DNA of 64,000 bases from assembly GCA_034190875.2 (NCBI GenBank), contig CM067349.1, forward strand, positions 10,754,082 to 10,818,081, in the 5' to 3' direction. The first letter of the stretch is position 1. Every line of letters begins with the position of its first letter. Below, piece by piece: positions 1 to 13,243 of this stretch. Origin of the DNA: Urechis unicinctus. Lineage: Eukaryota; Annelida; Polychaeta; Xenopneusta; Urechidae. Under the pieces are notes generated by a model. The model was not told where the DNA came from. It saw only the letters and a program-made list of their open reading frames with translations, and did no database searches. The translations under genes were made by a program, and so were the position numbers.

Positions 1-1147
1 ACGTGAATCCCGGCACCGTTGTTCTTAATTACGAAGTTAAGGAAAATCAGCTGTTACATAACAAACTGTGAGCAATAGGTTTATCTACAGCTAACCACTA
101 TGAACATCCCGATTGCGATTTGACACCAAGCTGCCTCGCATAACAGGATGCGGCGAACAACCAGACCGGAGTGTCGAGAATGCTGCGGTCCAGATTGCGC
201 TGTTTAGTTGTTTATAAAATCACTTGCCGCAAATGAAATTGAGCGGTGCGTCATTTACGACACACGATGGTGCATTTCAAGACATACATGTTTGTTTTCA
301 TTGCATAATCTGCTTGTCCTGGCAATAGTGTAGTCGAACAGCCATATTTGATTATAATCTTCTAAACAATAGTCAGCTGCCTCGGCCTCTCATATTTAAG
401 TCGATTTTTTGCCGTATACAGCTAAGGGTATCACATATCTGACATTCCCTTTTCTTTTTTCTGATTTATAAATTACTATTTGACACTAAATGGAGAATAA
501 TACAAATCTCGAGAGTTGTTTCTATGCGTGATGCGTCCAACGTAATCAGCCTATGAATTGATTTCCTGCTGGTATGTTCTCTATTACAAATATGAGGTTC
601 TGTACCGACATCATATGAGGCATGGATATTCACCGTTATATAAATGGAATGATCAACCTGCAGACGTCCATAACAGAAACCGTCCGACTAAAAATTTGTT
701 GTGTGACACGCAAAATATCCTATTCATACAGCACACACTGGATTCATGTAGATACCATTTACACAACGTCTACGTCACTTTAATCCAAACTAGAGACCTG
801 AACAAATTACGGTAATCGGGAAACATGTGGATTAGTTTCGTAACCCGCGATAAAGAAGCTACACATTTGTAGTGCGTGTTTATAGTACGTGATAATTAAA
901 TTGCGATTATCAAACTGTACCCGCACAGTATTCTGAACTTAAAATTCAGCGCCATTATGGCTAATTACCAACCGAAATGTAGGAATTCAATGTAAGTGAT
1001 CTATCTATGACTAAATTCGCCCTATTTATGTGTTTTGTTAACACTCATGAACAATACAGCAATAATTACCCTCTGTGCAAGCATATAAAATGAAGAGGCG
1101 CATATGTATTTCAGATCATCTAAATCAAAAAATTTCAACAACAGTAT

Positions 1148-1188
1148 AATCTATATATATATATATTGATATATATATATATATAGTG

Positions 1189-1257
<69 letters not shown>

Positions 1258-1399
1258 TACATATATTCATACATATATAATATATATATATATATTTATA
1301 AATATGTTTATATATCTATATATATATATATGTATATATATAGATATGTAATCATATATACTAGATATCGATATATATATATATATAATATATATAAAC

Positions 1400-1464
<65 letters not shown>

Positions 1465-1703
1465 AATATAAATATATATATTTCATATCGATATATATAT
1501 ATATGCATATATATATACATATATATATATGTAAATGTATATATATATAAATATGTATATTTATATATTTGAATATGTATATATCTATATATATCCATAT
1601 CTACATATATATATAAATATATATAGATATATATATATATTTATATATATATATAAATATGTATATATATCGATATCTACACATATATGATTATATATAT
1701 ATA

Positions 1704-1779
<76 letters not shown>
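1148..1779. repeat. (TA)n-rich microsatellite
   Basis: Long imperfect TA tract with purer ends (about 1192-1253 and 1706-1777) and a middle broken by C and G. It reads as Ile-Tyr repeats in translation, which is not a gene. Confidence 0.95.
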
Positions 1780-1783
<4 letters not shown>

Positions 1784-2784
1784 CGTCATCAAATAATTGC
1801 ATTAACCTTGATCATACCGACAAATAACCGCTAAGCCACAAAGGCACCTTCTGAGTATTTAAAAACCCCATTCTTCGATTCAAGCAATGTTCGGCACTCT
1901 CATGCAGAAGATGTTTATGACATGTTCGATTATCATTCGATTTTAAGTGCTATGCTATCGTAAAACATTTGATGTGTGCGAACGAAGCGCTCATAACTTT
2001 GGGCTTGAATCATTATTTGGTTGCAATACTAATAATCTTATGAATAGATCTGGCTAAGGCGATTTCAAACGCTCAGAAAAGATTGAACATTCGACAATAT
2101 GCAGGATATGCCAAAAAAGACATGTATTACAATAATAAGCGTTCTATTTAGAAAAGGTGTGCAATTTGGTTAAGGGATTACAGATCGGAATTTGTTTAGA
2201 GGGTTTAAAAGGGATATAGAGATCAAATCTCTAAAGGTATGCTAGCATATTTTACGTGACACAAAAAGTTATCATTCTTATAAATACTTGCACAATCGAT
2301 TGCTAATGCTATTAAAAGCTGCTTATTCGACAATGGAAAGCATAAAAATCACAAATGATCACAAACTTGTTTGTATTACTTCAACCTTTGCCATGTTAAT
2401 CACAAAATATCACTATAACCTTTGCTGCAGCCGCAAATGAAGCAGATAGCGTTTTTTTTGCTTCTTAGTGATTATGTAGACCATGGTAAATGATATATAT
2501 ATATATATACATACATGGTAAATGATACATGAACCAAACTATGGCCTACTCTCCACATTATTACTTTTCTGAACCGTCGTTATTCACAATTCGGAACTCG
2601 CTCTGTTAGAATTTACGTAGTCAAGGAGTTAAATAGTTTGGAGATTACACGTACTTCGCGTATAAATAGTGCAAAGAAAATCTCCAGTATTTTTTGCCTT
2701 TTCAACATAGCAGCGTATGGCTTCGCACAAGCTGTAGCTATTGCAGTAGACTTCTGGCTGATCAAAATCATACGCATACGCATT

Positions 2785-3049
2785 TAGATAGAGAGAGAGA
2801 TAGAGATAGAGAGAGAGAGAGATATATAGATAGATATATAGAGATAGATATATAGAGATATATATAGAGAGATAGATATAGAGAGAGACAGAGAGAGATA
2901 GAGATAGATATATATATAGAGATATAGAGGGGGAGAGAGAGAGAGGGAGAGAGAGGCAGAGAGAGAGAGGAAGAGAGAGAGAGAGGCAGAGAGATATATA
3001 TATATATATATATAGATATATATATATATATAGATATATATATATCTCT

Positions 3050-3130
<81 letters not shown>

Positions 3131-3143
3131 TATATATATATAT

Positions 3144-3230
<87 letters not shown>

Positions 3231-3237
3231 CATACAC

Positions 3238-3309
<72 letters not shown>

Positions 3310-3345
3310 CTATATATATATATCTCGTCTATCATATATTATCTC
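2785..3345. repeat. Compound (GAGA)n/(TA)n microsatellite
   Basis: AGAGAT/GAGA-rich part at 2786-2995, then (TA)n to about 3320. The two parts are separate strings of the same compound repeat. It lies inside unit A0. Confidence 0.95.
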
Positions 3346-4760
3346 TCTCTCTATGCTCTCTCTCCGAGATTCTGTCTGCACTATGCACTGAGCCTTTTAA
3401 TTGCATTACTCATTCTGTATACTACGATATGCATTGGTCCGACCTCAACAGTTTATTTGATATCAACGTAAGAATGTGTTACGGCCGAAGCATAATTTCA
3501 TATTATGCTAATAGCATCACGTTCCACTGTTGTGCTGTGCAGGACACAGTGGGCACTGTGAATGGCACAGCAGTGGAATTATATATGTTTTTGCAGCTAG
3601 CCATGAGTTAATATTGGATAGTAAATCATTGCACAACCCCATGCTAACCTTCATTCGGATGATAATAGATCGCTTTCGGAAGCGCTTTTATATGCTTTTG
3701 AACGAGGTTATGAACAGCAGTTAATGGATAAATCGCACAGACTCATATTGCAAGCCTTATATAACTCATAACTTCATCATCGGGGTCAAGCCGTCACCAT
3801 CGCTGAGCTAGCCCAAACCCCATGTGAGAGAGTACGTACTCTTCTCATAACGAGATGTAGAAATAGAGATCGGAGCGTAACGACCATATAGCCCCCATTA
3901 TAGGCGGGTAATTATCATATAATTTACAAACGACAACTCGCAAAAATGCTTAACCATTACCATGAATATGTCCATCGGCTATTGGCCTAGTGACTGATAA
4001 CTAACCTTACCGTTGTCTTTGTGAATACACGTAGATCAATATTCTTTAAGATCATACATTCAACTTCTTTGCAGGGATTAGAAGTAGCGTTAGTCTTGAG
4101 ATACGTTAATTACCTTACTGACGCTTTTAGGAAATACGACATACATTAGTCTAGTTCTAGGCTAAACAAAGTGCTCTTTGTCGGGCCAATAAGCATCAAC
4201 AATGCTGTCACTGAAAACATAAATCGGTTCTGGAGAAAGATTTGTGCTACAAGCATACTTGGCAGCCATACATTATTGAATATTACTGCTACTGCGACAC
4301 AATGCTCTGTGGTCGTGTCAGCGTAACGAATTAGCATAGGAGTAAAAGTGGTAACGGCTGTTTCATTGGTTGTATGGGCACCTGACGCATGCAATACTTG
4401 GGGTTGGTACGTTATTGAATAGGCAGGCACGCAACATAGTTGTTTTAAAGGGCTTATCATTGTGAGGCAGCATCGACTTTTAATAAGTGATAATGTTGCC
4501 TGTCATTTCATTTCTTCGTAAGCCGATTTCAAAACACATCGTATGCTGCGTTGATTGGAGGTCATAATAACGGTCTAAAATGCGAGACGAAATTGGAGAT
4601 CTCGTACTCATGCTGGAGTGAAAATTGTATAACCTAGTAAAACCGCTTAAGACAGATGAAGGTAGGCGCCTGAAAAAGTAACTTGTAGCTGGTGACATAA
4701 AGGCAAGTAAAATGCACCCAAATGTGTTTGTTGCGAAATAAACTCTTGCTGTGTGTAAAC

Positions 4761-6894
4761 GCCTTATATCTGGTGGTAGATTTTCAATCCCTTATGCATC
4801 ATTTTTGCTCATCATTTATTTACTGGTGGAATCGCCAGTCTCTTCTTCCTTCTGCATAGTCATCGAGGCCGCTTGTTGTATGTTGTGGCTGAGATTTTCA
4901 CAGTGAGTTCATCCTTAGTACATAGTTTATTAGCTTCGTCAGGGCCTTGCCAATATGTCAAACATGCTGCCAATGCCACGTGTGCAGCGCTGCCACCGAC
5001 AACTTAAAAGAGGTTATTGCAATGTGTTAACCCAATGAAATTACTGCAGTATGTAAGTTAAGTTCGGCTGTACAAAGGACTGTGTCGTGATATGGTTCAT
5101 TTGTCTTGACTGAGCGCATTAGTGTTATGCATAACATATAATAGCCAGTAAGCGACTGATTATGAGGTGACGTTTGGATATTGCTGAGGTTGTTTTGATC
5201 TATTTCACTGTTTGCATTGATTGATACACAGTCTGCTGCTAAAAATGGTCATCAACAAAATAGCTTTAGCGCATCTGTAAGAAAAAAAGTTCCTAGTCGT
5301 GAATAGACTTTGGTATGCCTACAACTTCCATTCCCGAGCTGCTCGAAGGGCCTGCTGCATTGCTTGAATCAAAACATTTACCCAGATACCGCATCTATCG
5401 TTGCAAACGGGACATAAATGCAAAATCTGAAGAAGGTAAGGCAGGGCACGAGATATACGCCATACAATAGGTGGCACGATTTGTAATTTTACGATGACAA
5501 ATGACCAGATATCACCTCGTAAACTCGAGAATCGTGAAAAGTGGATTGCTTTGCTCGTATGATGGTCGGCTTTGGTGCCGCCGGCATTGATCGCCGACTA
5601 GACTAGTGGGCTTGAGTCTAAATGGTAAATGGCAAAATACTTTGGGCCAGTAAAAGTTGGTTAGGTTGATAAATAATTTCTAATGGGCAGCTACATTGCA
5701 ATATATAATTTCATATACATACTTGTTGGAAAAATACACGATGTTTCCTATGTGATGTCATTAAAACACGTATCGTCCTCAATCGGAAGTAAATGCAACT
5801 TCGAATCCCTCTATCCAGTGTACATATGCGCGCGTAATTGCCCGTAATCGATTTACCGTTCGTAATTTTCCAAACCTCTATGAACGGCATGCCCTTCAAT
5901 TAGGCTGCCCCCATCCCTTCACCTTCCTGTGCAAATAGCTTGGGACAAATACAAGGCAAAGATTTGCAAATGTAGATGCAGTGGTTAATCTCAAACTATT
6001 TCCATTCGAATCATCAATCATTGGTCCACCCATCTAAAACGAAAATCAGTCCGTGGGTAATCTTTACATAAGTCTCTGTTAACTAGTATAAATCATGGCA
6101 TTCTCTATTAAGGGTCATACTTGGTCATAATTCATAGATCATATAGAGACAAACATATCTCACCTGTATTTCTACTGCATTACTTTGACATATCCTGGTA
6201 TGACATTGAGCCACTTGAGATGATATTGTTTCATATCTGCCCTGAACTTCCAATGGCACGGCTTCAGTAGCTGTTGATATCATACAGGGAGAACAAACCA
6301 TCAAGGGTATCTTCATTGAAGGAAACGTCACTTGAGATGGTTCTTATCTGGCTGGAACTTTCTTAGACTTGTGGTTCACTTTCTAATACACAGAAAGGGT
6401 ACATTTTCATAGTTTTCTATATTCCTCTAATTGCGCCATATTACTGGAAAAATAACTACTATAAAGCTGAACATTCGTGCTCTGGAGATAATACAGAGAT
6501 ACATTGACGACATGATCAGTCAACTTCAATCGCCTCTTGCACTAAATATAATGATCGGTATAACTTGTGGGGTTCTTTCAAAACGATCATGCCTCACAAC
6601 TAAAACATTATATTCATCCAGGAACCAGATCTCTTGCTGCCAAAGATATAAGCTAAGCTTGTTTGTCTTGACTGGCAAAAGGGTTTTCCTATGACATAAG
6701 CTTATCGATCGCAAAGCTGAGTCAGGTTCATTTCGCTTTAACTTTAAGCTCCTTTCCAACGGCAAGCCTCAGGAAGTCAGTTCGTCGTATGCCGCGCATC
6801 CACAGACAAAGCGGCAGGATGAATATTAAGCAATAAGGTTGGGTTACTTCGATTTGAAGGCCAAAAGGTCACCCTTGTGCATTCTGCACTCTCA
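4761..6894. other. AT-rich interval, no gene supported
   Basis: Between A0 and A1. 4890-5010 resembles 30465-30560 (shared AGTTCATC.TTAG.ACA, GCTTCGTCA), so part of it belongs to the dispersed family. The frame 6696-6818 (plus strand) is short but protein-like in composition (SGSFRFNFKLLSNGKPQEV). It has no known domain and could be an exon remnant or chance. Nothing else seen. Confidence 0.4.
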
Positions 6895-6969
6895 AAGCTT
6901 ATTATTTCCCCTAACATATCAATAAACTAAATCAATCAAATCAAATTAGATATATATTTAAGGGAGGCC

Positions 6970-6976
6970 TATGTAC

Positions 6977-7021
<45 letters not shown>

Positions 7022-7027
7022 TATATA

Positions 7028-7058
<31 letters not shown>

Positions 7059-7114
7059 ATAGATATAGACATATATATATATATAGATATATATATATAT
7101 ATATATAGATAAAT

Positions 7115-7148
<34 letters not shown>

Positions 7149-7380
7149 ATAGATAGATATATATATCTACATATATATATATATATATAGATCTCTATTT
7201 ATATCCCTCTCTTCCTGTCTATATATTTTATCTCTGGGAAATTTACCTCTATAAATCTCTATATATCTCTATTTTATCTCCCCTTTCTCTATATATATCC
7301 CTCTCTCTATATATAATACACACCATATATATATATCTCCTATATATCTGTATATCTATCTATATCTATCTCTATATATC

Positions 7381-7417
<37 letters not shown>

Positions 7418-7430
7418 GAATATATATATA
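6970..7430. repeat. (TA)n/(GATA)n/(CTCT)n microsatellite at A1 start
   Basis: TA and GATA runs followed by TCTCTATATATC-type runs. The same order appears at 12895-13243 at the start of A2 and is lost at the start of A3. Confidence 0.9.
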
Positions 7431-10400
7431 CATATGACCCGTGGCTATCTGTTTATACATTTATCTACAATATTTCGACTTCGTCACTTCGTAAAACCGC
7501 AAGCAGTTAAATCATTAAATTATCACCTTGTCAGCTACATAAGCGTATTTAATGCAACCAAAATATTTCGGCGTTTGCGTTCTAGCTTGCCAAATTGTAC
7601 AATAGTTCCTCTTAGTGCAAATTCTCGTCCAAACATGAGGAGGCTTTCAAATAAACTGAAGAGTGTTTCTTTCAGACAGTCTTGTCCGTCATAAATTTTT
7701 ATATAGACTATCGCAATGAGTGATATTAAATTCTAAAATATCATGTTTTTACTTTCAAATCCGAATCTCAATGATATTAACGAAAATATAGCGAAACCGG
7801 CATATTTTATAGCCATTGTTGATTTTAAGCTTCTAAACTATAGTCAACCGCCTTGCCTACTCAGATTTAAGTCGACTTGTTTGCTTAATCATTTCAGGGC
7901 GTAACGTATCTGACATATCTTTTTCGTTTTTCTGATTTATAAATTACTTCAAATATCCGTCGTTTTACGTTTATTAATGCGACATAAACTTAAATAGAGA
8001 TCTATATAAATAACACGAGATGTGTTTAAGTCTGATGCGTCCATCTTAATTAGCCTTTTAAGTGATTCCTTACTGGTATGTTCGCTGTTACAAATATGAG
8101 GTTCTGTACAGACTTCATACGAGGCATGGGTATTAACCGCTGTATAAGTGGAAATATCAAACTGCATGTGACAATCCCAGAAACCGTCCGACTATGCATT
8201 TGTTATGAGACACGCAAATCACTGTTAACCCTATTCACACAGCACACACTGGATTTATGTAGATAGCATTGACACAACGTCGATATCACTTTCAACCATA
8301 ATCGGTTTCCTAATCCGCGATAAAGTAGCTTCACATTTGTAGTGCCTGTTTGTAGTCCATGAGAATTAAATTGTATTTCTTAATCTGTTATGCATGCTAG
8401 GTTACGTATCTGCATAGTTTTCTTAATTTAAAGTTCTTCGCCATTATAGCTGATTACCAACCGAAGCGTATAAAGTCAATATAACTGATCCATCTATGAC
8501 CATGTGCTTTGTTCACACTCATGGACAATACCGCAATATATTTGGCCTTGTGCAAACGTTTCAAAGAAGGGGCACGTAATTCTGGTCATCAAAATCAGAA
8601 ATTGCTTGTCGAGTCGTTAGTCCTTTAAACGAAATGTTCATTATTGCCCAGTGGAGGGATGTCTACATTTATCAGCCACTGCAGTCACAGAGGAATCCAA
8701 TAATACATTAAATGCTAAATATTATTAGAACATACCCAGCACTACAGGTAAATCTGCATTTTTTTATAAGCAGATATGCGGCTAGCACATAGTTTTGGTT
8801 CTTCATGAGCAAGAAGCATCGCTACTACAGCCAGTGCAATTGTGCAATACTACAGAATACGTGTTGGCTTGGGTAGCGAATTGACAATGATTGCATATCT
8901 GGTTACAAATAAATATAGAAGGTTTTTGCCCATATTACAAAGCCTATTTGCGGTTATCATGAACTATCATGCAAACTACTTCTCATAAAAACAGCGTACG
9001 ATAAGTGCATGATGACAACATTGTCAGCTTTGATACATGATTCCGAGTCACGAGCACAAAGGCTAGAAAGATGGCCGGATATTCTGACAATTTGAGTTAC
9101 ATTGAATGCCAGCGGTCAATAATTTTTCACAAAAACATATATCCCATAATGCATGGATGATAAGCATGATTTTATAAGGCAGGGTAATTGGTAATTTCGT
9201 AATGAACTAAGGGTTTTTGGCTTTCGTTGTGATGATTGGCTTCATGGAATGGTCGATTACATGAGGATTGTTCATTTACAAAACCATTGCTAAAATATGC
9301 CAATTCTCGTCTACGGTTCAATGTTAAGGGGGACGCGAGTTTCCGGATCCACGACAGAATAATAGTTGTACTTATTGCTATTCGTGTCACACAGTGCGAG
9401 TGGTATCTCAAGTTAACCAGCAACGTATGAATGACGCATGGTGAATTGGTACACCAACATTTATAGACGAATGTAAGCATTATATGTAGTCTAATTCTGT
9501 CTGAGAATAAACTTTTCCGATTGGGAAGGGTAGTGTCAAATCGCAACCAATTACTACACTCTAGCTACATTCAAGGAGCAAATAATCTCTCATTGTCTTC
9601 AAAAATATATACCGCGTTCGATTTTCATTCTATTTGTAGTTCTATCTTTGCGTTCAAATGGAAACATTTGACGAGAGCGAACAAGGCGCACACAAATTTG
9701 GGCTTGAATCATTCTAGGGTTGTAACAATAATTTGCTTATGAATAGATCCAGTTCATCGACATCCAAGCGCTTAGAAGAGATCAAACATTCGACAATATG
9801 CAGGATATGCCAAAAAAAAAATTACATAAATATGCGTTCTATTCAGAAATAAACCACATTACAAGTTGCTGACGAGATGACAGATCTGAATATTTTAAGA
9901 GGGTTTAAGAGGGATTTACAGATCAAATCTCTAAAGGTATGCAAGCATATTTTACGTAACAAAAAAGTTATTTCTTTTTATATTATATTGTGCAATTGAT
10001 TGCTAGTGCTAATAAAACTGTTTATTTGACGATGGAATGACGCAAATCTAAAATTATCACAAACTTGTTTGTATTACTTCAACCTTTGCCATGTTAATCG
10101 ACAAATATCATTTGCTTGAACTTTGCTGCAGCCTCTGATGAAACAGACAGGGTTTCATTTGCTTCCCAGTGTTTATGTAGACCATGGTAAATGATATATG
10201 TACCAAACTCTGGCCTACTTTTCACATTATTACTTTTCTGAAACGTCATTATCCACAATGTGGTATTCGCTAGGTTTTCAATTATTTAGTCAGAGATTAT
10301 AAATACTGCAAAGAAAGTTGCCATTATTTTAGTCAATAACATTTTCAACGTAGCAGCGTATGAATTCGTACCAGATGCAACAATTACGTTGGACTTTTAG

Positions 10401-10442
10401 CTGATCAAAATAGTGCGCACATAGCGCCAGCAATATGGAATA

Positions 10443-10488
10443 ACCAGAGTTACCGCTCTGGTGGTATTTTTACCCCCAGGCTACGGGG
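10443..10488 (+). other. Paired small hairpins in A units
   Basis: ACCAGAG-(TTACCG)-CTCTGGT, a perfect 7-bp stem (10443-10462), is followed closely by CCCC-(AGGCTAC)-GGGG (10474-10488). The same pair is unchanged in A2 (first stem 16256-16275) and A3 (20971-20990). In A0 the equivalent place is occupied by a microsatellite. Function unknown; sequence identity here is no higher than in the neighbouring young duplicates. Confidence 0.5.
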
Positions 10489-12565
10489 ATGATGACGTTG
10501 ATTCTAACATCATGCTTAGAGACATCCCTTCTGGTATTTTCAAATGCATGCAAACGCCCACTAAAGCTTAGTTCACTGCACCAATATTCACCTAACGTCA
10601 AAAAGAAGGATTCTCATTTTTACTTCGGAATCGAATCTCATTTAGCCGAAACAAACATTCGCAGTTTTAGAAACATGTTGTTCAGAACGTCATAGCAGAC
10701 ACTGGGACAAAACTATTTAAAGAATAATTCGTGCAGACTCATATTGGCGGTAAATTAGCACTTGCATGTCCAATATCAGCAAAACTTGTCTTAATGCAGT
10801 CACGTTTCCACGTAAATTTAACAATCAGACTGATGTACAGCGTAGCATATTTCATATACGATATTAATAGATACATACACTCCACCACAGTGGACACAGC
10901 AAATGGCAAACCAGTGGAATGGAGTTTGTTTGTGCAATTAACGATGGGTTTATATTGTATTGTCAATCATTGCACGATTCCATGCCTACCGTCATTTTGA
11001 TAATGATAGATTGTCCTCGGAAGCGCTGTTTTATGCCATTTAACGACATAAAATAAGTCGAACATCGAATCATGGTCTACAAATGGACGGACACACTATA
11101 CTACTATTAACGTTAATGGAAATACTGCGCTGACTATGTTTTTCCCCCATTTGTTATATTTATGCACAGCAGTTAATGTGTCAATCGCACCGACACATAT
11201 TGCAAGCCTTATATAACTCACGACTTTATCATTGGGGTCCAGCCGTCGCCATCGCTGAGCTAGTCCACATCCCATATGAAAGGGTACGTATTCTTCTCAT
11301 AACGAGATGTAGAAATAGAGATCGGAGCGTAAAGACCATATAACCCCCATTATATGCTGGTAATTATCATATAATTTACAACCGACAACTCGCAAAAATG
11401 CTTAACCATTACCATGAAAATATCCATCGGCTATTGGCCTAGAGACACAATAACTGCAACTGCCTTGCCGTTGTCGTTGTGAATATTCGTATATCAATAT
11501 CCTTTAGGATCATGCACTAAACTCCAATGCAGACACTACTAATAGCGTTAGTCTGAAAATACGTCAAGTACCTCACTGACGCTTTTAGGTAATAAGAAAT
11601 GAGACATTAACACCAACAGCACCACGTAATGCATGTCTCGTTCTAGGCAAAACAAAGTGTGTGCTCATTTTAGTGCCAATGAGCATCAACAATTCTGTCA
11701 CAGAAAACATACATCGGTTGTGCTGAACGATTTGCGCTACAAGCATGCTTGGCAACCATATATTATTGAATATTACTGCTTCTGCAAATCAATGCTCCGT
11801 GGTCGTATCAGCGTAACGAATTAGCCTAAGAGTAAAAGTGGTAACGGCTGTTTTATTAGTTGCATGGACACCTGACGCATGCGATACGCTATTGAAAAGG
11901 CAGTACTAAAGCATGGATGTTTTATGGTGCATCGTGCTTATCATTGTGAGGCAGCTTGTTATCAAGTTACAACGTTGCCTGTCATTTCTTCGTAGGCTGA
12001 TTTCTAAAACGATCATATTCTGCGTAGATTGACAGTAAAGCGGCTTTGATATGCTTTTTTCATGTTGGAGGAAAACCTGACACCCATAGCAAAACCGTTA
12101 AAGACAGATGATGGTAGGCGTCTATTGAACGGTTCATCAATTAATTTGTCCCCAATTGTTGCGGTTTTGTCATGATACAATTCATTGGTTTAGACTTTGG
12201 GGTGGGAATGGCTACCGTTCACTATTTACATTACCACATCACCTCATTTTCATATCGGTTGATATCCTCAGGCTAGCCGGTTTTTTTTAAAATGGAGTCG
12301 CTTTCGATTGCAACAGCCATGGTAAAAATGGCAGGTTATTTGAAGTAACCGCTATATTAGATCACAATCTCGTAAGGTGTTAGCTCATCTGCTCTCTGGG
12401 CTCGTACCTTGTGATGAAGCCAATAAAACATTATATGCTATATGTTAGTAGAACATACCCAGCACTACAGGTAAATCTGCCCTTGATATAAGCGGATATG
12501 TGCTTCCACGTAGTTATGGTTCTTAATAACCAAGAAGCGTCGCTAATACAGCCAGCGCAATCAGT

Positions 12566-12728
<163 letters not shown>

Positions 12729-12894
12729 TTTTTCGATTTAAACGACTGACGTAGAGGTTGCCTATCGATTAAAGCACGATATGTGTCCCGTCAGTGATCG
12801 TCACCAAATGATTGCATTAAGCTTATCATTGCCCTTTACATATCAATAAACTAAATCAATCTAATCAAATTAGGTATGTATTTAAGGGGAGTCT

Positions 12895-13243
12895 ATGTAT
12901 ATATATATACATATAAATATATATAGATATATAGATATTTATATATATATAGATAGACATATATACATATATATATATTTTTTATAAATATTTATATATT
13001 TATATATTTATATCTATGTGTATATATATAAATATATATATATACATATCTATATATATATTTATATTTCTATCTCTCTTAATGTATCCCTCTGTATAAA
13101 TCTGTCTCTCTATCTCTCTATCTATATCTATCTCTCTCTATATCTCTATCTCTCTCTCTATCTATATCTCTCTATCTCTCTATATATATATCTATATATC
13201 TCTCTATATATCTCTATATATATCCCCTCTATATATATATACA
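12895..13243. repeat. (TA)n/(CTCT)n microsatellite at A2 start
   Basis: Imperfect TATA and TCTCTA runs, equivalent to 6970-7430. Confidence 0.9.

Larger units (their letters stand above)
1..4760. repeat. Diverged array unit A0
   Basis: Collinear, diverged relative of the A unit: 300-1140 resembles A1 7800-8630, 1980-2760 resembles 9690-10400, and 3480-4740 resembles 10840-12130. The collinear pieces are separated by large (TA)n-rich tracts at 1148-1779 and 2785-3345, which occupy places where A1 has unique sequence. The first 300 bases resemble 32390-32700. No coding gene seen. Confidence 0.7.

Noticed and set aside
1186-1572. Long open frames over (TA)n tracts here and at 2768-3335, 12498-12725, 29721-31083, 37704-38033, 55209-56304 and 59179-59491
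   Set aside because: They encode Ile-Tyr (or Leu-Ser, His-Thr) strings from microsatellites and have no coding signal.
9172-9546. 124-codon minus-strand frame in A1 (repeated at 19696-20070)
   Set aside because: It is shortened in A2, has no domain, and simply follows the high identity of the copies.
10731-11000. 89-codon plus-strand frame identical in A1, A2 and A3
   Set aside because: Identity reflects recent duplication. The opposite strand is open to a similar length, and there is no domain.
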